A stretch of 44,269 nucleotides of DNA from Pseudomonadota bacterium (GCA_020161475.1 JAIUNQ010000006.1:1-44269), one strand, 5' to 3'; counted from the stretch's first letter, positions 23,743 through 36,500 are shown. Notes: a model not told the origin generated them from the sequence alone. Made by a program: numbers and translations.

Positions 23743-25947
23743 TCATGCGGCCCCCTTGAGGCGGCGCAGCACCTCGTCCTTGGGGCCATCGGCAATCAGG
23801 CGACCGCGTTCGATCCAGATGAGGCGATCGACCAGATCGAGCATCGGGGCGCGATGGGTCGCCAGAACCACGGTTCGATCCGCCAGTTCGGTTTTCAGGT
23901 CGCGCGCGAGACGGGCTTCCAGCACGGTATCCATGGCGGCTGTCGGCTCATCGAGGATGAAAACCTTGGCGCTTGAGAGCAACGTGCGGCCCAGCGCCAC
24001 GGCCTGCCGTTCGCCGCCCGAGAGCGCCTCCCCGCGCGGCCCCACCGGCAGGCCGAAGCCCAGCGGGTGACGTGCGACGATGTCCTTCACCCCGGCAAGG
24101 GTTGCGATGCGGTCCACCTCGGCAATATCGGGCGCGCGCACGCCAAAGGTGAGGTTGGCGAGCAGGGTGTCGTCCATCAGGCCGGGGTTCTGGCCCAGAT
24201 ACCCCAGCGCGCCGCGCAGGGCGTGGGGCTCGTATTGGCGAGCGTCCATGCCGTCGATCAGCACGGCACCGGCGGTGGGTTCATAAAGGCGCATCATCAG
24301 GCGCAGCAGCGTGCTCTTGCCGGAGCCGGAGCGCCCGATGATCGCCACCTTCTCGCCGGGGCGGATGGTGAGGGAAATGCCCTCCACCTGCGGGCTGGAC
24401 TGGCCGGGATAGGTGAAGGACACCGAATCCAGCCGGATTTCACCGCTCACCGGGGCCGCGCGCGCGCCGGTGGGATCGCCGGGGGATTCGAGCGTATCGC
24501 GCCCGGTGAGGGACAGCGCCTTGAGGGTATCGCGGATCTGGCGGGCGCGGTGCAGCAGCGACACCAGTTGCCCGACCGGGGCGATGATGCGGCTGACCAG
24601 CAGGGTGCAGGTGGTGAGCGCGCCGATCGTCATGGTGCCGGTGGTGACCTGATACACGCCGATGAGCGTCACCAGCACGATCATCGCCTGCCCGACCACC
24701 GTGCTCGCGTAGCCCGCAAAGCCATGCCAGAACCGCCCGAGGTGGCTGGCAAAGGCATATTCGGCGTAAGTGCCCTCAAAGCGCCCGAGGGTCGCACGCT
24801 CCATGCGGCTGGCCTTGATGGTTTCTAGCCCGTCCACGGTTTCGATGACGCGGTTGGTCTGCTTCTGCGCAAGGCGGGCGGCGCGGGTCTGGGGTTCGAG
24901 GGAGGCGCGGTGCGTGAGGTGGTGAAGGCCGACCAACGCGAGAATGCCGAGCACAGGTGCTGCCACCACCGGCCCGCCGTTGAACCAGATGAGCAGAAAC
25001 ACCAGCGCCAGAAACGGCGCATCGACCGCCACGGAAACGATAAGCGCCGGCGTGATCTGCGCCAGTTGCTCGATCTCGCGCAGGCGGATGGACAACGCCC
25101 CCGCCGCGCGCGGCGCCCGCACGATCTGGGTGGAAAGCAGGCGGCGCATGATGCCCGCCTGAAGCGCCGCGCTGGCGCGGCAGGAAATGGCATCCTGAAT
25201 TTTCAGGCGCACGAAGCGCAGCGCCAGATCAGCCCCGAGCGCGAGAAAAACGCCCAGCGAAATGGCCCAGAGCGTATCGAGCGCGGCATGAGGAATGACG
25301 CGATCGAACACGAGGCCGGAGTAGATGGGCAGTGCGAGCAGCAACAGGTTCGAGATTCCGGCCGCCACCATGAGGCGCACCAGCATCCAGCCCTGCCGCT
25401 CGCGCACAAAGCGGATGGCGGTTTGGACCGGGTCTTCATCGACATCGGCCTGCGCTGTGTGGGACTCACCCGCCGGGCGCAGGTGCAGCAGCAGCCCGCC
25501 CGCCTCTGCCTTGAGCTGCGCCAGCGTGATCCGATAGCTGCCCAGCGTGCCGATCCCTTCGAAGGAATCGCCCTCACGCCCCAGAAGCAGGCGGGCGTCG
25601 CCACCCTGAACGAGAACCAGCACCGGGAAATCCGCACTGGTCAGCGCGGAGGGCGCCTGAAACGCGCGCGTGGCCTCAAGCCCGCGTGCCGCCGCATAGG
25701 CGATCATCGCCTCTGGCCCCTCGAAGGATTCAGCGGCCTCCTTGCGATCCGGCACGGTGGAGATCAGATCAATCAGGCATGAGGCGGCTTCCGGTGCCGC
25801 GCCCCCTTGCGGCGCCTTGGTGCCCAGCTCGTCGGCCAGCAGGCCAAGCCGGGTGCGCGCATCCTTGAACCAGGCCTGCCCCTGGGGCGCAGCGGTTTCG
25901 GGAGGGGGAGGTGCTTGCGGCTCCAACGTTGAAACCCTCAGTTGCAT
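23743..25947 (-). CDS. type I secretion ABC transporter (exporter with degenerate C39-like domain)
   Basis: About 734 residues. An N-terminal region (about 60-165) resembles the C39-like domain of HlyB/LapB-type exporters. No Cys-His peptidase dyad is evident, so substrates are probably not cleaved. Six membrane helices follow (about 190-460). The nucleotide domain has Walker [10 protein letters not shown] (538-546), signature LSGGERQ (642-648), Walker B VFILDE (662-667) and the H-loop ATHRAP. The start is uncertain: ATG 25947 is used, a TTG at 25959 is possible, and a downstream TTG at 25929 has GAGGG before it. It heads the exporter-motB-motA-pilZ operon and is divergent from the adaptor gene. 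It would export the giant RTX protein encoded next door. Confidence 0.9.
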   Translation of the reverse strand: MQLRVSTLEPQAPPPPETAAPQGQAWFKDARTRLGLLADELGTKAPQGGAAPEAASCLIDLISTVPDRKEAAESFEGPEAMIAYAAARGLEATRAFQAPSALTSADFPVLVLVQGGDARLLLGREGDSFEGIGTLGSYRITLAQLKAEAGGLLLHLRPAGESHTAQADVDEDPVQTAIRFVRERQGWMLVRLMVAAGISNLLLLALPIYSGLVFDRVIPHAALDTLWAISLGVFLALGADLALRFVRLKIQDAISCRASAALQAGIMRRLLSTQIVRAPRAAGALSIRLREIEQLAQITPALIVSVAVDAPFLALVFLLIWFNGGPVVAAPVLGILALVGLHHLTHRASLEPQTRAARLAQKQTNRVIETVDGLETIKASRMERATLGRFEGTYAEYAFASHLGRFWHGFAGYASTVVGQAMIVLVTLIGVYQVTTGTMTIGALTTCTLLVSRIIAPVGQLVSLLHRARQIRDTLKALSLTGRDTLESPGDPTGARAAPVSGEIRLDSVSFTYPGQSSPQVEGISLTIRPGEKVAIIGRSGSGKSTLLRLMMRLYEPTAGAVLIDGMDARQYEPHALRGALGYLGQNPGLMDDTLLANLTFGVRAPDIAEVDRIATLAGVKDIVARHPLGFGLPVGPRGEALSGGERQAVALGRTLLSSAKVFILDEPTAAMDTVLEARLARDLKTELADRTVVLATHRAPMLDLVDRLIWIERGRLIADGPKDEVLRRLKGAA

Positions 25948-26059
25948 TAGGAGACACAACTCTGGGTCGTGTTAACTGCATTTGATGGGATTACCCTTAA
26001 CAGGTCGTAAACCCTTGCAGCCCAAAATAGCGAATATTCCTAGTCATTTCGGGGGTCTC
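25948..26059. promoter_or_regulatory. divergent promoter gap with TGTTAA/TTAACA inverted repeat
   Basis: The 112 nt between the ABC exporter and the adaptor genes are AT-rich. TGTTAA (25970-25975) and TTAACA (25997-26002) form an inverted repeat centred near 25986, midway between the two starts. This is a natural place for a regulator to control both. Exact -35/-10 boxes were not assigned. If the adaptor starts at 25985 instead, the gap shrinks to about 37 nt. Confidence 0.4.
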
Positions 26060-27433
26060 GTGACTCTTCCTGCCCTTTCCCTCGCCCAACCCGAGCCCCA
26101 CGCACCGGAATCCCCTTCCGCTACCCCCGTGGAGCAGGCCAAAGCTGACACCAATCTTGGGTTGCGTCATTCCGACCTCGACCGAATCGCCCATGAGGCC
26201 CACGGCCAGTTCGTGATGGTGCTGGGCGGCGTGCTCGGCCTGGCCCTGCTCTGGGCCGGTTTTACCGAAATCGACCGCGTGACGCGCGGGGCCGGCAAGA
26301 TCATTCCGCAAAAGCTGAAGCAGGAAGTGCAGCACCTCGAGGGCGGCATCATCACCGACATCATGGTGCGCGAGGGCGAGCGGGTGCGCGCCGGGCAGCC
26401 GCTTGTGCGGGTGGAGAACACGTTCTTCCGCTCAGAGCTGGCGCAGGCTGCGATCGAGCGCGCCTCGCGCCGCCTGAAAATGGCGCGGCTCGACGCCGAA
26501 ACCAGCGGAAAACCCGTGGTGTTTCCGGCCGATCTCATCCAATCAATGCCGCGCGCGGTGGAAAACGAGGAGGCGCTCTATCGTCGCCGCAAGGCCAACC
26601 TCGATGAGCAGATCTCGATTCTCACGCAGCAGGCGCGGCAAAAGGAGATCGAGCTGTCCGAATTGCGCTCACGCCAGCCGCTGGTGCTGCGCGAGCGCAA
26701 GATTTCGGAAGAGCGCCTTGCGATTCTCTCCAAACTCTCGAATGCCGGGGCAGCCTCCCTCAACGAGACGCTGGAGGCGGAGCGGCTCCTGCAACAGGCG
26801 CTGACACGCCTCTCCGATCTCGCCCATGACATTCCGCGCAATGAGGCCGCTTTGTCGGAAATTGCGCAGAAAAAAGCGCAGATCGTTTCGGCATTTCAGG
26901 CCGAGGCCGAGAAAGAGCGCACGCAGGCCGCGATTGACCTGCAAAAGCTGGACGAGAACATCCATGCGCTGCAGGAGCGCCTGCGCCGTTCCGAGGTTTC
27001 CGCCAGCATCGCGGGCACGGTCAACAAGCTCAACGTGCTGAGCGTGGGTGCGGTGGTGAAACCCGGCGAGGCCATTGCCGAGATTGTGCCCACGGATGAA
27101 GCCATCAGCGTGGAGATGCGCCTCGCTCCGGCAGACCGCGGCAATGTCTGGCCGGGCGAAAAAGCCATCGTGAAGGTGAGCGCCTATGACTATTCGGTGC
27201 ATGGCGGGCTGAGCGCCCGGGTCGTCGATATTTCGCCCGATGCGTTGCAGGACGAGCGCGGAAACCCGTACTTCCGCGTGCGCCTTGAGGCGGATGCCAA
27301 GGGGTTCGGCGAGAACAAACCGGTTCTGCCCGGCATGCAGGCGGATGTGGATGTGATCGGCCAGCGCCAGAGCGTGCTCGCCTCGCTGATCAAGCCGATC
27401 CGCCGCATCACGGACAACGCCCTGCGCCAGTAA
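26060..27433 (+). CDS. HlyD-family type I secretion periplasmic adaptor
   Basis: About 457 residues. A cytoplasmic N-terminus of about 50 residues precedes one membrane helix (51-68, FVMVLGGVLGLALLWAGF). The biotinyl-lipoyl half motif GGIITDIMVREGERVRAGQP follows, then a long coiled-coil hairpin (about 140-300). The second lipoyl half is SASIAGTVNKLNVLSVGAVV, and a beta-barrel carrying the D-x-x-V-DISPDAL segment closes it. GTG 26060 is chosen because of the GGGGG ribosome site 5 nt upstream and the room it leaves for divergent promoters; ATG 25985 is a 25-codon longer alternative. It bridges the inner-membrane ABC exporter and the TolC-like protein. A bidirectional terminator follows. Confidence 0.9.
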   Translation: MTLPALSLAQPEPHAPESPSATPVEQAKADTNLGLRHSDLDRIAHEAHGQFVMVLGGVLGLALLWAGFTEIDRVTRGAGKIIPQKLKQEVQHLEGGIITDIMVREGERVRAGQPLVRVENTFFRSELAQAAIERASRRLKMARLDAETSGKPVVFPADLIQSMPRAVENEEALYRRRKANLDEQISILTQQARQKEIELSELRSRQPLVLRERKISEERLAILSKLSNAGAASLNETLEAERLLQQALTRLSDLAHDIPRNEAALSEIAQKKAQIVSAFQAEAEKERTQAAIDLQKLDENIHALQERLRRSEVSASIAGTVNKLNVLSVGAVVKPGEAIAEIVPTDEAISVEMRLAPADRGNVWPGEKAIVKVSAYDYSVHGGLSARVVDISPDALQDERGNPYFRVRLEADAKGFGENKPVLPGMQADVDVIGQRQSVLASLIKPIRRITDNALRQ

Positions 27434-27455
27434 GCGGCCCAAACCGCCCCGACAT

Positions 27456-27486
27456 AAAAAACCCGCAGCGAGCGCTGCGGGTTTTT
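27456..27486. terminator. bidirectional rho-independent terminator
   Basis: Stem CCCGCAGCG (27462-27470) and CGCTGCGGG (27473-27481), flanked by six A on the left and five T on the right, so it works on both strands. It sits between the convergent adaptor gene and the giant RTX gene, 27 nt from the latter's stop codon. Confidence 0.92.
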
Positions 27487-27512
27487 CTTTGGAGCGATGC
27501 GGGGTGGTGGCC

Positions 27513-30500
27513 TCAGGCCACCACTGCCAGCTGGGCGATGACGTTGGTATGGGACGCATCGTCATAGATGGTGTAGGTCGTGGTGCTGCCCGCCACCACC
27601 ATGTCATAGTTGGCCGGGTTGTCCGTGACATTGACCGTATCACCCGCATCCACCCGCAGGGTGAGGATCGCGCTCGGATTGCCGTCGATCTGCGAGATCT
27701 GCGCCCCCGAAAGGTTGAGCGTGGCAGTGACACCGGCGCCGGTGAAGTCGATGTCCTGCACATTCGTCAGGGCCGCCAGCAGTTGCGTGTCGGTGATGGT
27801 AGCCCCTGCCCCGTTGAACACCACGCTGTTGGCACCGGAGCCGCCGTTGGCGGTGAGACCGGCCCCGAGCGAGGCAGCATCGATGATGAAAACATCATCG
27901 CCATCGTTGCCGAACAGCGAGTCGGCACCGCCGCCGCTGGTAATGTTGTCATTGCCCGCACCGCCAATGAGCGTGTTGGCAGCGGAGGTGCCGGTGATGG
28001 TCATGCCGGTGGAAACCGCCGAGGCATTGATGTTCTCGAAGCCGGTGACATTGGCGAAATCACCGCTGGTCTGATCGGCATTGTTGAGGTTGACGCTCGC
28101 GCCGAAGGTCATCACCAGCGTATCCGATCCGCTGCCGCCATCCACCACCGCTTCGGTGCCATGGTAGGAGACGGTGTCGTTGCCGCCACCGGCCTGGAGA
28201 GTATCCGTGCCGCCCCCGCCATCCAGCGTGTCGTTGCCGGAGCCGGCGCGCAGCACATTGTTGTTGCTGGTGCCGGTGAGGCTGACAGAGGACGACAGGC
28301 CCGAGGCATCAATGTTGGTGAAGTTGCTGACAACGGTGAAATCGCCGCTGGTCTGGTCGCTGTCATTCAGATTGACGGTGGCCCCGGTGCTCATGATCAG
28401 CGTGTTGGTGCCGGTGCCGCCGTCAATGGAGGCCTCGGCGTTGGTATAGGTCACGGTGTCATTGCCGCCGCCGGCGCTGATGATATCCGCGCCGCCGTTG
28501 CCGGCGATGGTGTCATCGCCGGCCCCGGTGGAGATGGTATTGGCAGCCGAAGAGCCGGTGACAACCAGCGCCGCCGAGAGCGCGGAGGCATCAAAGGATT
28601 CGAAGTTGACCACCGAGACGGTGTCACCCGTGGTCTGATCCGACCCGGCGGAGACGGAGAGATTGACGCTGGTGACGCCCGAACCCGCCGCAATGACCAC
28701 GAGGTCGTTGCCCGAGCCGCCATCAATGGCGGTTTCCGCGCCGCGCTCTGTCACGGTGTCGTTGCCGTTGCCGGCGTTGATGGTATCCGCGCCGCCAGCC
28801 CCGTCGATGGTATCGTTGCCGGAACCGCCGATCAGCGTATTGGTGTTTGAAGACCCCGTGAGGGTGAGCGAGGCCCCCAGCGCCGAACCATCCACATTCT
28901 GGAAGTTCGACACATTCACCGCATCGCCGTTGGTCTGATCGGAATTGCCCAGATTGACGAAGGTGACATTCGAAAGAACCAGCGTGTTGGTGCCGGTGCC
29001 GCCGTTGATGGTGGATTCGGTACCACGATAGGTCACCGTATCGTTTCCGCCCCCGGTGTTGATGACATCCGCGCCGCCAAAACCATCAATGGTATCGTCG
29101 CCGCCGCCGGTGGAGATGGTGTTGGCCGAGGAAGTTCCCGAGACGGTGATCCCGCCCGTGGCCGAACTGGCATCGATGTTCTCGAAACCCGTGACGCTCA
29201 CGGAATCGCCCGTCGTCTGGTCGCCCCCGGCACCGATATCGAAGACAGCAATGGTGCCGCTCACCACAGTCAGGGTGTCGGTCCCGGTGCCGCCGTCGAT
29301 CGAGGCTTCCGCACCGCGATAGGTCACGGTGTCGTTGCCTGCCCCGGCATTGATGGTATCCGCCCCGCCGTTGCCATCGAGGGTGTCATTGCCGCCCGAA
29401 CCGGTAATCGCGTTGACCCCGGCGCTGCCGGTGATGTTGGCGCTGGCGGCCAGATGGGCATCCACATCGGTGAAGTTGCTGACAAGGGTGGAATCACCGC
29501 TGGTCTGGTCCGCATTGGCCAGATTCACAGTGGCAACCGTGGCAACCACCAATGTGTTGGTGCCGGTGCTTCCGTCGATCGAAGTCTCCGAACCGCGATA
29601 GGTGATCGTGTCGTTGCCCGCCCCGGCGTTGATGGTATCCGCGCCGCCGTTGCCGTCGATGATGTCATCGCCGGAGCCTGTGGTCAGCGTGTTGGCCCCG
29701 GAGGAGCCGGTGATGGTCATGGCAGAAGCGACTGCCGTGGCATCCACGTTCTGGAAATTCAGCACATTGACGAGATCGGACGAGGTTTGATCCGTGCTGG
29801 AGAGGTTGATGGTCGCCGCTGCCTGCATCACCAGAGTGTTGGTGCCCGTGGAGCCGTCAATGGCCTGCTCGCCACCGCGATACGTGACGGTATCATCGCC
29901 CCCACCCGCGTTGATCGAGTCCCAACCGCCGTTGCCGTCGATATTGTCGTTACCAGAACCGGTAGTGAGCCAGTTCTGGCCGCTGGAACCACGCACCGTC
30001 ATCGCGCTGGTGATGCCGCCTGCGTTGAGGACATCAAAACCGGAGACATTGACGCTATCGCCGATCGTCTGGTCCGCCGCCGAAAAATCGATGGAGGTGA
30101 TGGTGCTCAGGGTCGCCAGATTGAGGTAATCGAACCCCGAGCCCGCGTTGATCGAGACTTCCGTGCCGCGATAGGTGACGCTGTCGTTGCCCCCGCCTGT
30201 GTTGATGACATCGGCACCGCCGTTGCCGTCCACCACGTCGTTGCCGTTGCCCAACGTGATGGTGTTGGCGCCGGTGGAACCCGTCACCGAGAAGCTGCCC
30301 GCTACCAGTGTGGTATCGATGTTCTGGAAATTGCGGATCGATACGGTATCGCCCGTCGTCTGATCCGACCCTGCGGCCACGGACAGATTGATGCTGCTCA
30401 GACCGGTGAGCGAGCGCACGATGAGGGTGTTGGTACCCGCCCCGCCGTCGACCACACTCTCGCTGCCATAGGTGGAGATGGTGTCGTTGCCGGCGTTGCC

Positions 30501-33500
30501 GTTGATGGTGTCAAAACCGCCGCCACCGTTGATGATGTCATCGCCCGAGCCGCCATTGATGGTGGTGGCGCCCGATGTGGCCGTGATGGTGAGCGCCGTG
30601 GTGACGGCACTGGCGTTCACGGTTTCACAGTTGATGACGTTGGCCGCATCGCCGGTGGTCTGGTCTGTCCCGCCCGCCACAGTCAGGTTGACGGCGGTAA
30701 CGGCCGTGCCCGCCAGCAGCACGAGCGTATCGGTGCCGCCCCCACCGTCGAGCGTGGCTTCCGCGCCGCGCGAGGTGATGGTGTCGTTGCCCGAGCCGCC
30801 GTTGATGATGTCGGCGCCGCCACCGCCATCGATGGTATCGTTGCCCTGCCCGCCCGTGATGGTGTTGACGGCGGCGGAACCGGTCATGTTGGCGGTCTGG
30901 GCCGAGGTGAGGAGCGAAGCGTCGATATTCTGGAAGTTGGTGGTGTTGGCGGTATCGCCGGAGGTCTGGTCGGCGTTGCCCAGATTGACCGTCGCCCCCG
31001 AAACACGAAGCTGAAGCGTATTGTTGCCGGTGCCGCCGTTGATGGTGGCCTCGGTGGCACGATACATCACGGTATCGTCCCCTGCCCCGGCGTCGATGAT
31101 ATCCGCGCCGCCGTTGGAGTCGATCAGGTCTGCGGCGGAAGAGCCGGTGATGGTGTTGGCCGCGCTGGAGCCGTAGAGCGTCACCGAGCTGTTCAGTGCC
31201 GAGGCATTGACGTTGGTGAAGCCCGTAACCGTCGTGAGATCGCCCGCGGTCTGGTCGGCCAGCGAGAGATCGATGTTCACCACAGCAGCCAAAATCAGCG
31301 AATTGGTGCCGGTGCCGCCCGCGATCGAGGTTTCACCACCGTTGTAGGTGACAGTGTCGTTGCCCGCGCCCGCATTGATGACATCGAGGCCGCCGAGGCC
31401 GTTGATGGTGTCGTTGCCCGAACCGGTGGTGATGGTGTTGTCGCCGCTCGACCCGGTCACCGTCACGGCGGCGGTGAGCACCGCGCCGTTCAGGTTCTCG
31501 AAGTTGGAGACGGCCACGGTGTCGCCCGTGGTCTGGTCCGCCCCGGCGGCCACCGAGAAGTTGATCGCCGTGACACCGGTTGCCACCGCAAGGGTGAGCG
31601 TATCAAGGCCCGCGCCGCCATCGATGGAAGTTTCCGAGCCGCGCCAGGTGACGATATCGGCGCCCGCGCCGCCGTTGATCACATCCGCGCCGCCGAAGCC
31701 GTCGATGGTGTCGTTGCCCGCACCGCCCGTGATGGTGTTGACGCCGGACGAGCCGGTGATCTGCACGCTCTGGAGCGCGGTGAGCGCGGAGGCGTCCACG
31801 TTCTGGATACCGGTGACATTGGTGATATCGCCGGAGGTCTGGTCGGCAGCCCCCAGATCCACTGTGGTTGCGGCGCGCATCACCAGCGTATTGGTGCCGG
31901 TGCCGCCCGCAATCGAGGTTTCCGCCGCCCAGTAATCGATGGAGTCGTTGCCTGCGCCGGCATTGATGACATCGGCGCCGCCCCCGCCCCGGATGGTATC
32001 GTTGCCGGAACCGGTGGAGATGGTGTTGGCATTGGCGGAGCCGGTCACCGTGAGCGCGGTGGAAAGCGCGGTGGCGTTGAGGTTTTCGAAGTTCGATACC
32101 GCCGCGCCATCGCCCGCCGTCTGGTCGGCGTTGGCCGCAACCGAGAAATCGACCGCCGTGATGCCACCGGCCGCCGCGAGCACCAGTGTATCGACGCCCG
32201 AGCCGCCATCAATGCTGGTTTCCGTGCCGCGATAGGTCACGCTGTCCGCGCCGCCGCTGGCGTTGATGGTGTCCGCGCCGCTGGCACCGTCGATGGTGTC
32301 ATCGCCCGAGCCGCCGGTGATGACATTGGCCCCTGACGAGCCGGTGAGGTTGAGCGCGGTCGCCAACGCAGAGCCATCCACATTGGCAAACCCCGTCACG
32401 GTGACGACATCACCCGTGGTCTGGTCGCCCGCGCCGAGGTTCACCACGCTGGCCGCCTTGAGCACCAGCGTGTTGGTGCCGGTGCCGCCGTCAATCGAGG
32501 TTTCGGCGTTCCAATAGTCCACGGTGTCGTTGCCGCTGCCCGTGGTGATGACATCCGCACCACCCCCGCCATGGATGATGTCATCGCCCGAGCCGGTGTC
32601 GAACACATTGGCCGAGGCGCTGCCGGTGACGTTGAGCGCCGTGGTGACGGCGGTTGCGGTGAGATTTTCGAAGTTGGCGATGGTCGCGGCATCGCCAGTC
32701 GTCTGGTCGGAGCCGGAGGAAACCGCGAAATTCACCACGGTGACAGCCGTACCCGCCAGCAACACCAGCGCATCGGTGCCCGCACCGCCATCCATGGAGG
32801 TTTCGGTGCCGCGCGCGGTGACGGTGTCGTTGCCGCCCCCCGCATCAATGGTGTCGGCCCCGCCTGCACCATCGATGGTATCGCCCCCCGTGCCGCCCCG
32901 GATGATATTGGTGCCTGCCGAGCCGGTGAGCACAACGCCTGCCGAAAGCAGCGTGGCATCGATATTGGCGAAGTTCACCACATTGACGCTGTCCGCCGTG
33001 GTCTGATCCGTCGCGCCCAGATCCACGGTGGCTGCGGTGCGCAGCTGAAGCGTGTTGGTGCCGGCATCGCCATCCACGAGGGTTTCCGTGCCGCGATAGA
33101 CGAGGATGTCATCGCCAAGCCCGCCGTGCAGCGTATCGGCCCCGCCGTTGCCGTCGATCGTGTCGGCGCCCGCACCACCGGTGATGATATTGGCTCCTGA
33201 AGAACCGGTGAGCGTCAACGCCGTGTTGATGGCGCCAGCATCGATGTTCTGGAAGGCGGTGACGGTGGCGAGATCGCCTGTCGTCTGGTCAGAGAGCGAG
33301 AGGTCCATGTTGACCGCGCTGGCCAGCTGGAGCGTGTTGGTGCCCGCGCCGCCCGCGATCGAGGTTTCGCCGCCATTGTAGGTGACCGTGTCGTTGCCCG
33401 CGCCCGCGTTGATGACATCCGCACCGCCGCGGCCGTCGATGATGTCATCGCCCGAGCCGGTGGTGAGGGTGTTGTCGCCCGTCGAGCCTGTGACAATGAC

Positions 33501-36500
33501 CGCCGTGGTCAGGGCCGAGGCATTGAGATTCTCGAAATTCGAGACGGCAACGGTGTCGCCGGTCGTCTGATCGGCACCGGCCGCAACGGAGAAATCCACG
33601 GCGGTGATCCCGGTGGACACCGCCAGCACCAGCGTATCCGCACCGGCACCGCCATCCATCGAGGTTTCCACGCCGCGCCAGGTGATGGTGTCGTTACCCG
33701 CACCGCCGCTGATGATATCCGCGCCGCCATTGCCGTCGATGGTGTCGTTGCCCGCGCCGCCTGTCAGCGTGTTGGCCCCGGCAGAGCCGGTGATGACAAC
33801 GCTCTGGAGCGCGGTGAGCGCCGCGCCGTCCACGTTCTGGATGCCGGTGACATTGGTGATGTCGCCCGTGGTCTGATCCGCCGCGCCGAGGTCCACGGTC
33901 GTGGTGGCGCGCAGAACGAGGGTGTTGGTGCCCGCTCCACCTGCGATGGAGGTTTCCGCCGCCCAGTAATCGATGGTGTCGTTGCCGCCCCCTGCATCAA
34001 TCACGTCGGCACCGCCGCCACCGCGAATGATGTCGTTACCCGAACCGGTGAGGATGGTGTTTCCGCTGGCCGAGCCTGTGACGGTGATGGCGCCCGAGAG
34101 TGCCGTGGAATCGAGGCTTTCGAAGTTGGAGACCGCCGCGCCATCGCCCGTCGTCTGGTCTGCCCCCGCAGCCACCGAGAAATTGACCGCAGTGATCCCG
34201 CCGGAGGCCGCCAGCACCAGCATATCGGTGCCCGAGCCGCCATCGATACTGGTTTCGGTGCCGCGATAGGTGACAGTATCGGCGCCCGCGTTGGCGCTGA
34301 TGACGTCGGCACCGCCCGCGCCGTCAATGATGTCATCGCCCGAGCCGCCCAGAATGGTGTTGGCCCCGGCAGAGCCTGTCAGCGTCAGGGCATTGGCGAG
34401 GATCGTGGCATCCACATTGGCAAAGCCAGTGACAGTGACCGTATCGCCGGTGGTCTGGTCACCGGCGCCAAGATCGATCACGCTCGCGGCCTTGAGCACC
34501 AGCGTATTGGTGCCGGTGCCGCCGTCGATGGTGGCTTCCGCGCCCCAGTAATCCACGGTGTCATTGCCGCCGCCCGCGCTGATCACATCCGCGCCGCCTC
34601 CGCCCCGGATCACATCATTGCCCGAACCGGTGGTGAAGACATTGGCCGAGGAGCTACCCGTCACGGTGAGCGCCGAGGTCACAGCCCCCGCATTGAGGTT
34701 TTCAAAGTTGGCGATGGTGGTGACATCGCCCGTGGTCTGGTCCGCCCCGGCGGAAACCGCGAAATTCACCGCCGTCACAGCAGTGCCGGCCAGCAGCACC
34801 AGCGTATCGGTGGTTGCGCCGCCATCGATGGAGGTTTCCGCGCCGCGCGCGGTGACGGTGTCGTTGCCCGCGCCCGCATCGATGGTGTCCGCGCCGCCCG
34901 CGCCGTCGATGGTGTCATCGCCCGAGCCGCCCCGCAGCACGTTCGCCGCCGCCGAACCGGTGATCGAAATACCGGTGGAGAGCGCCGTCGCATCAATGTT
35001 GATGAAGTTCGAGACGTTGACCGCATCCCCGGAGGTGGCATCGCCCGCGCCGAGGTTGACGGTAGTGGCCGCGCGCAGCTCCAGCGTATTGTTGCCCGTG
35101 CCGCCGTTGATCGAAGTTTCGGTGCCGCGATAGACGACGGCATCATCGCCCGCGCCCGCATCGATCACATCCGCGCCGCCGTTGCCGTCAATCGTATCCG
35201 CGCCGGAACCGGTGATGAGCGTATTGCCCGCCACGGAGCCGAACACGGTCAGGCCCGTATTGATGGCGGCAGCGTTGAGGTTTTCGAAGTTGGCGATGGT
35301 GGTGGCATCCCCCGAGGACTGATCCGCGCCCGAGGAGACGCGGAAGTCCACCGTGGTCATGCCGCCCGCCGCTGCGAGCTGAAGAGTGTCGTTGCCGTTG
35401 CCGCCATCGAGCAGGGTTTCGCCGCCCCGGAAGATGAGGGTGTCGTTGCCGCCGTTGCCGTAGAGCGTATCCGCGCCGCCGTTGCCGTCGAGGGTATCGT
35501 TGGCGGAGCCGCCGGTGAGTACGTTCGCACCCGCCGAGCCGGTGAGCGTGACCGCCACGGAAAGGCCGGAGGCATCCACGTTCTGGAAATTGCTGATGAG
35601 GGTGCTGTCCGCGGTGGACTGATCGGCCGCCGAGAGGTCGAGCGTTGCGGTGGTATCGAGCACCAGCGTGTTGGTGCCGGTGCCGCCGTTCAGCGCGGTT
35701 TCGGTGCCATGGTAATGCACCATGTCGTTGCCCGCGCCCGCGTTGATGGTGTCCGCGCCGCCGTTGCCATCAAGCGAGTCATTGCCCGAGCCACCGGTGA
35801 GGACATTGTCGCCCGTGGAGCCGAGCATGGTCAGGTTGGCGGAAAGGGTCGAGCCGTCCACGTTCTGGAAATTCGACACGGCCACACCGTCGCCGGTTGT
35901 CTGGTCGGAGGCGGTGAGATCGATGGTCACCGCCGTGCGCAGGATGAGGGTATCGGTATCCGCGCCGCCGTCGATGCTGGTTTCCGTGCCGCGATAGCTC
36001 ACGGTATCGGCCCCTGCCCCGGCATTGATGACATCCGCGCCGCCGTTGCCGTCAATCGTATCCGCCCCGGCTGAGCCGGTGATGGTGTTGGCGGCGGAAG
36101 AGCCGGTGATGGTGAGCCCGCTCGCGAGTGCGGAAGCATCGAGGTTCTCGAAATTGCGCACCGTGACGGTATCGCCCGTGGTCTGGTCCGCCCCAGCCGC
36201 GACCGAGAGATCCACCGCCGAGGTGCCGCCCGTTGCCGCCAGCACCAGGGTATCGGCACCCGAGCCGCCATCCACGCTGGCTTCCGTGCCGCGATAGGTG
36301 ACGCTGTCGTTGCCGGCACCGGCATCCAGCGTATCGGCTCCGCCGTTGCCATCGATCGTATCCGCGCCCGAACCACCCGTGAGGATGTTGGCCGCTGCCG
36401 AACCGGTGATCCAAACGCCGGTCACCAGCGTGGAGGCATCGACATTGGTGAAGTTGTTCACGGTCGCCGCATCGGACTGGGTCTGGTCGGCGGCGGAAAG

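Noticed and set aside
29454..32336. Very long plus-strand open frame (about 960 codons) opposite the RTX array
   Set aside because: It is the antisense of the repeat array. Its product is repetitive in the same period, Ala/Gly/Arg-rich, and has no ribosome site or family resemblance. Long antisense frames are expected opposite GC-rich tandem repeats.
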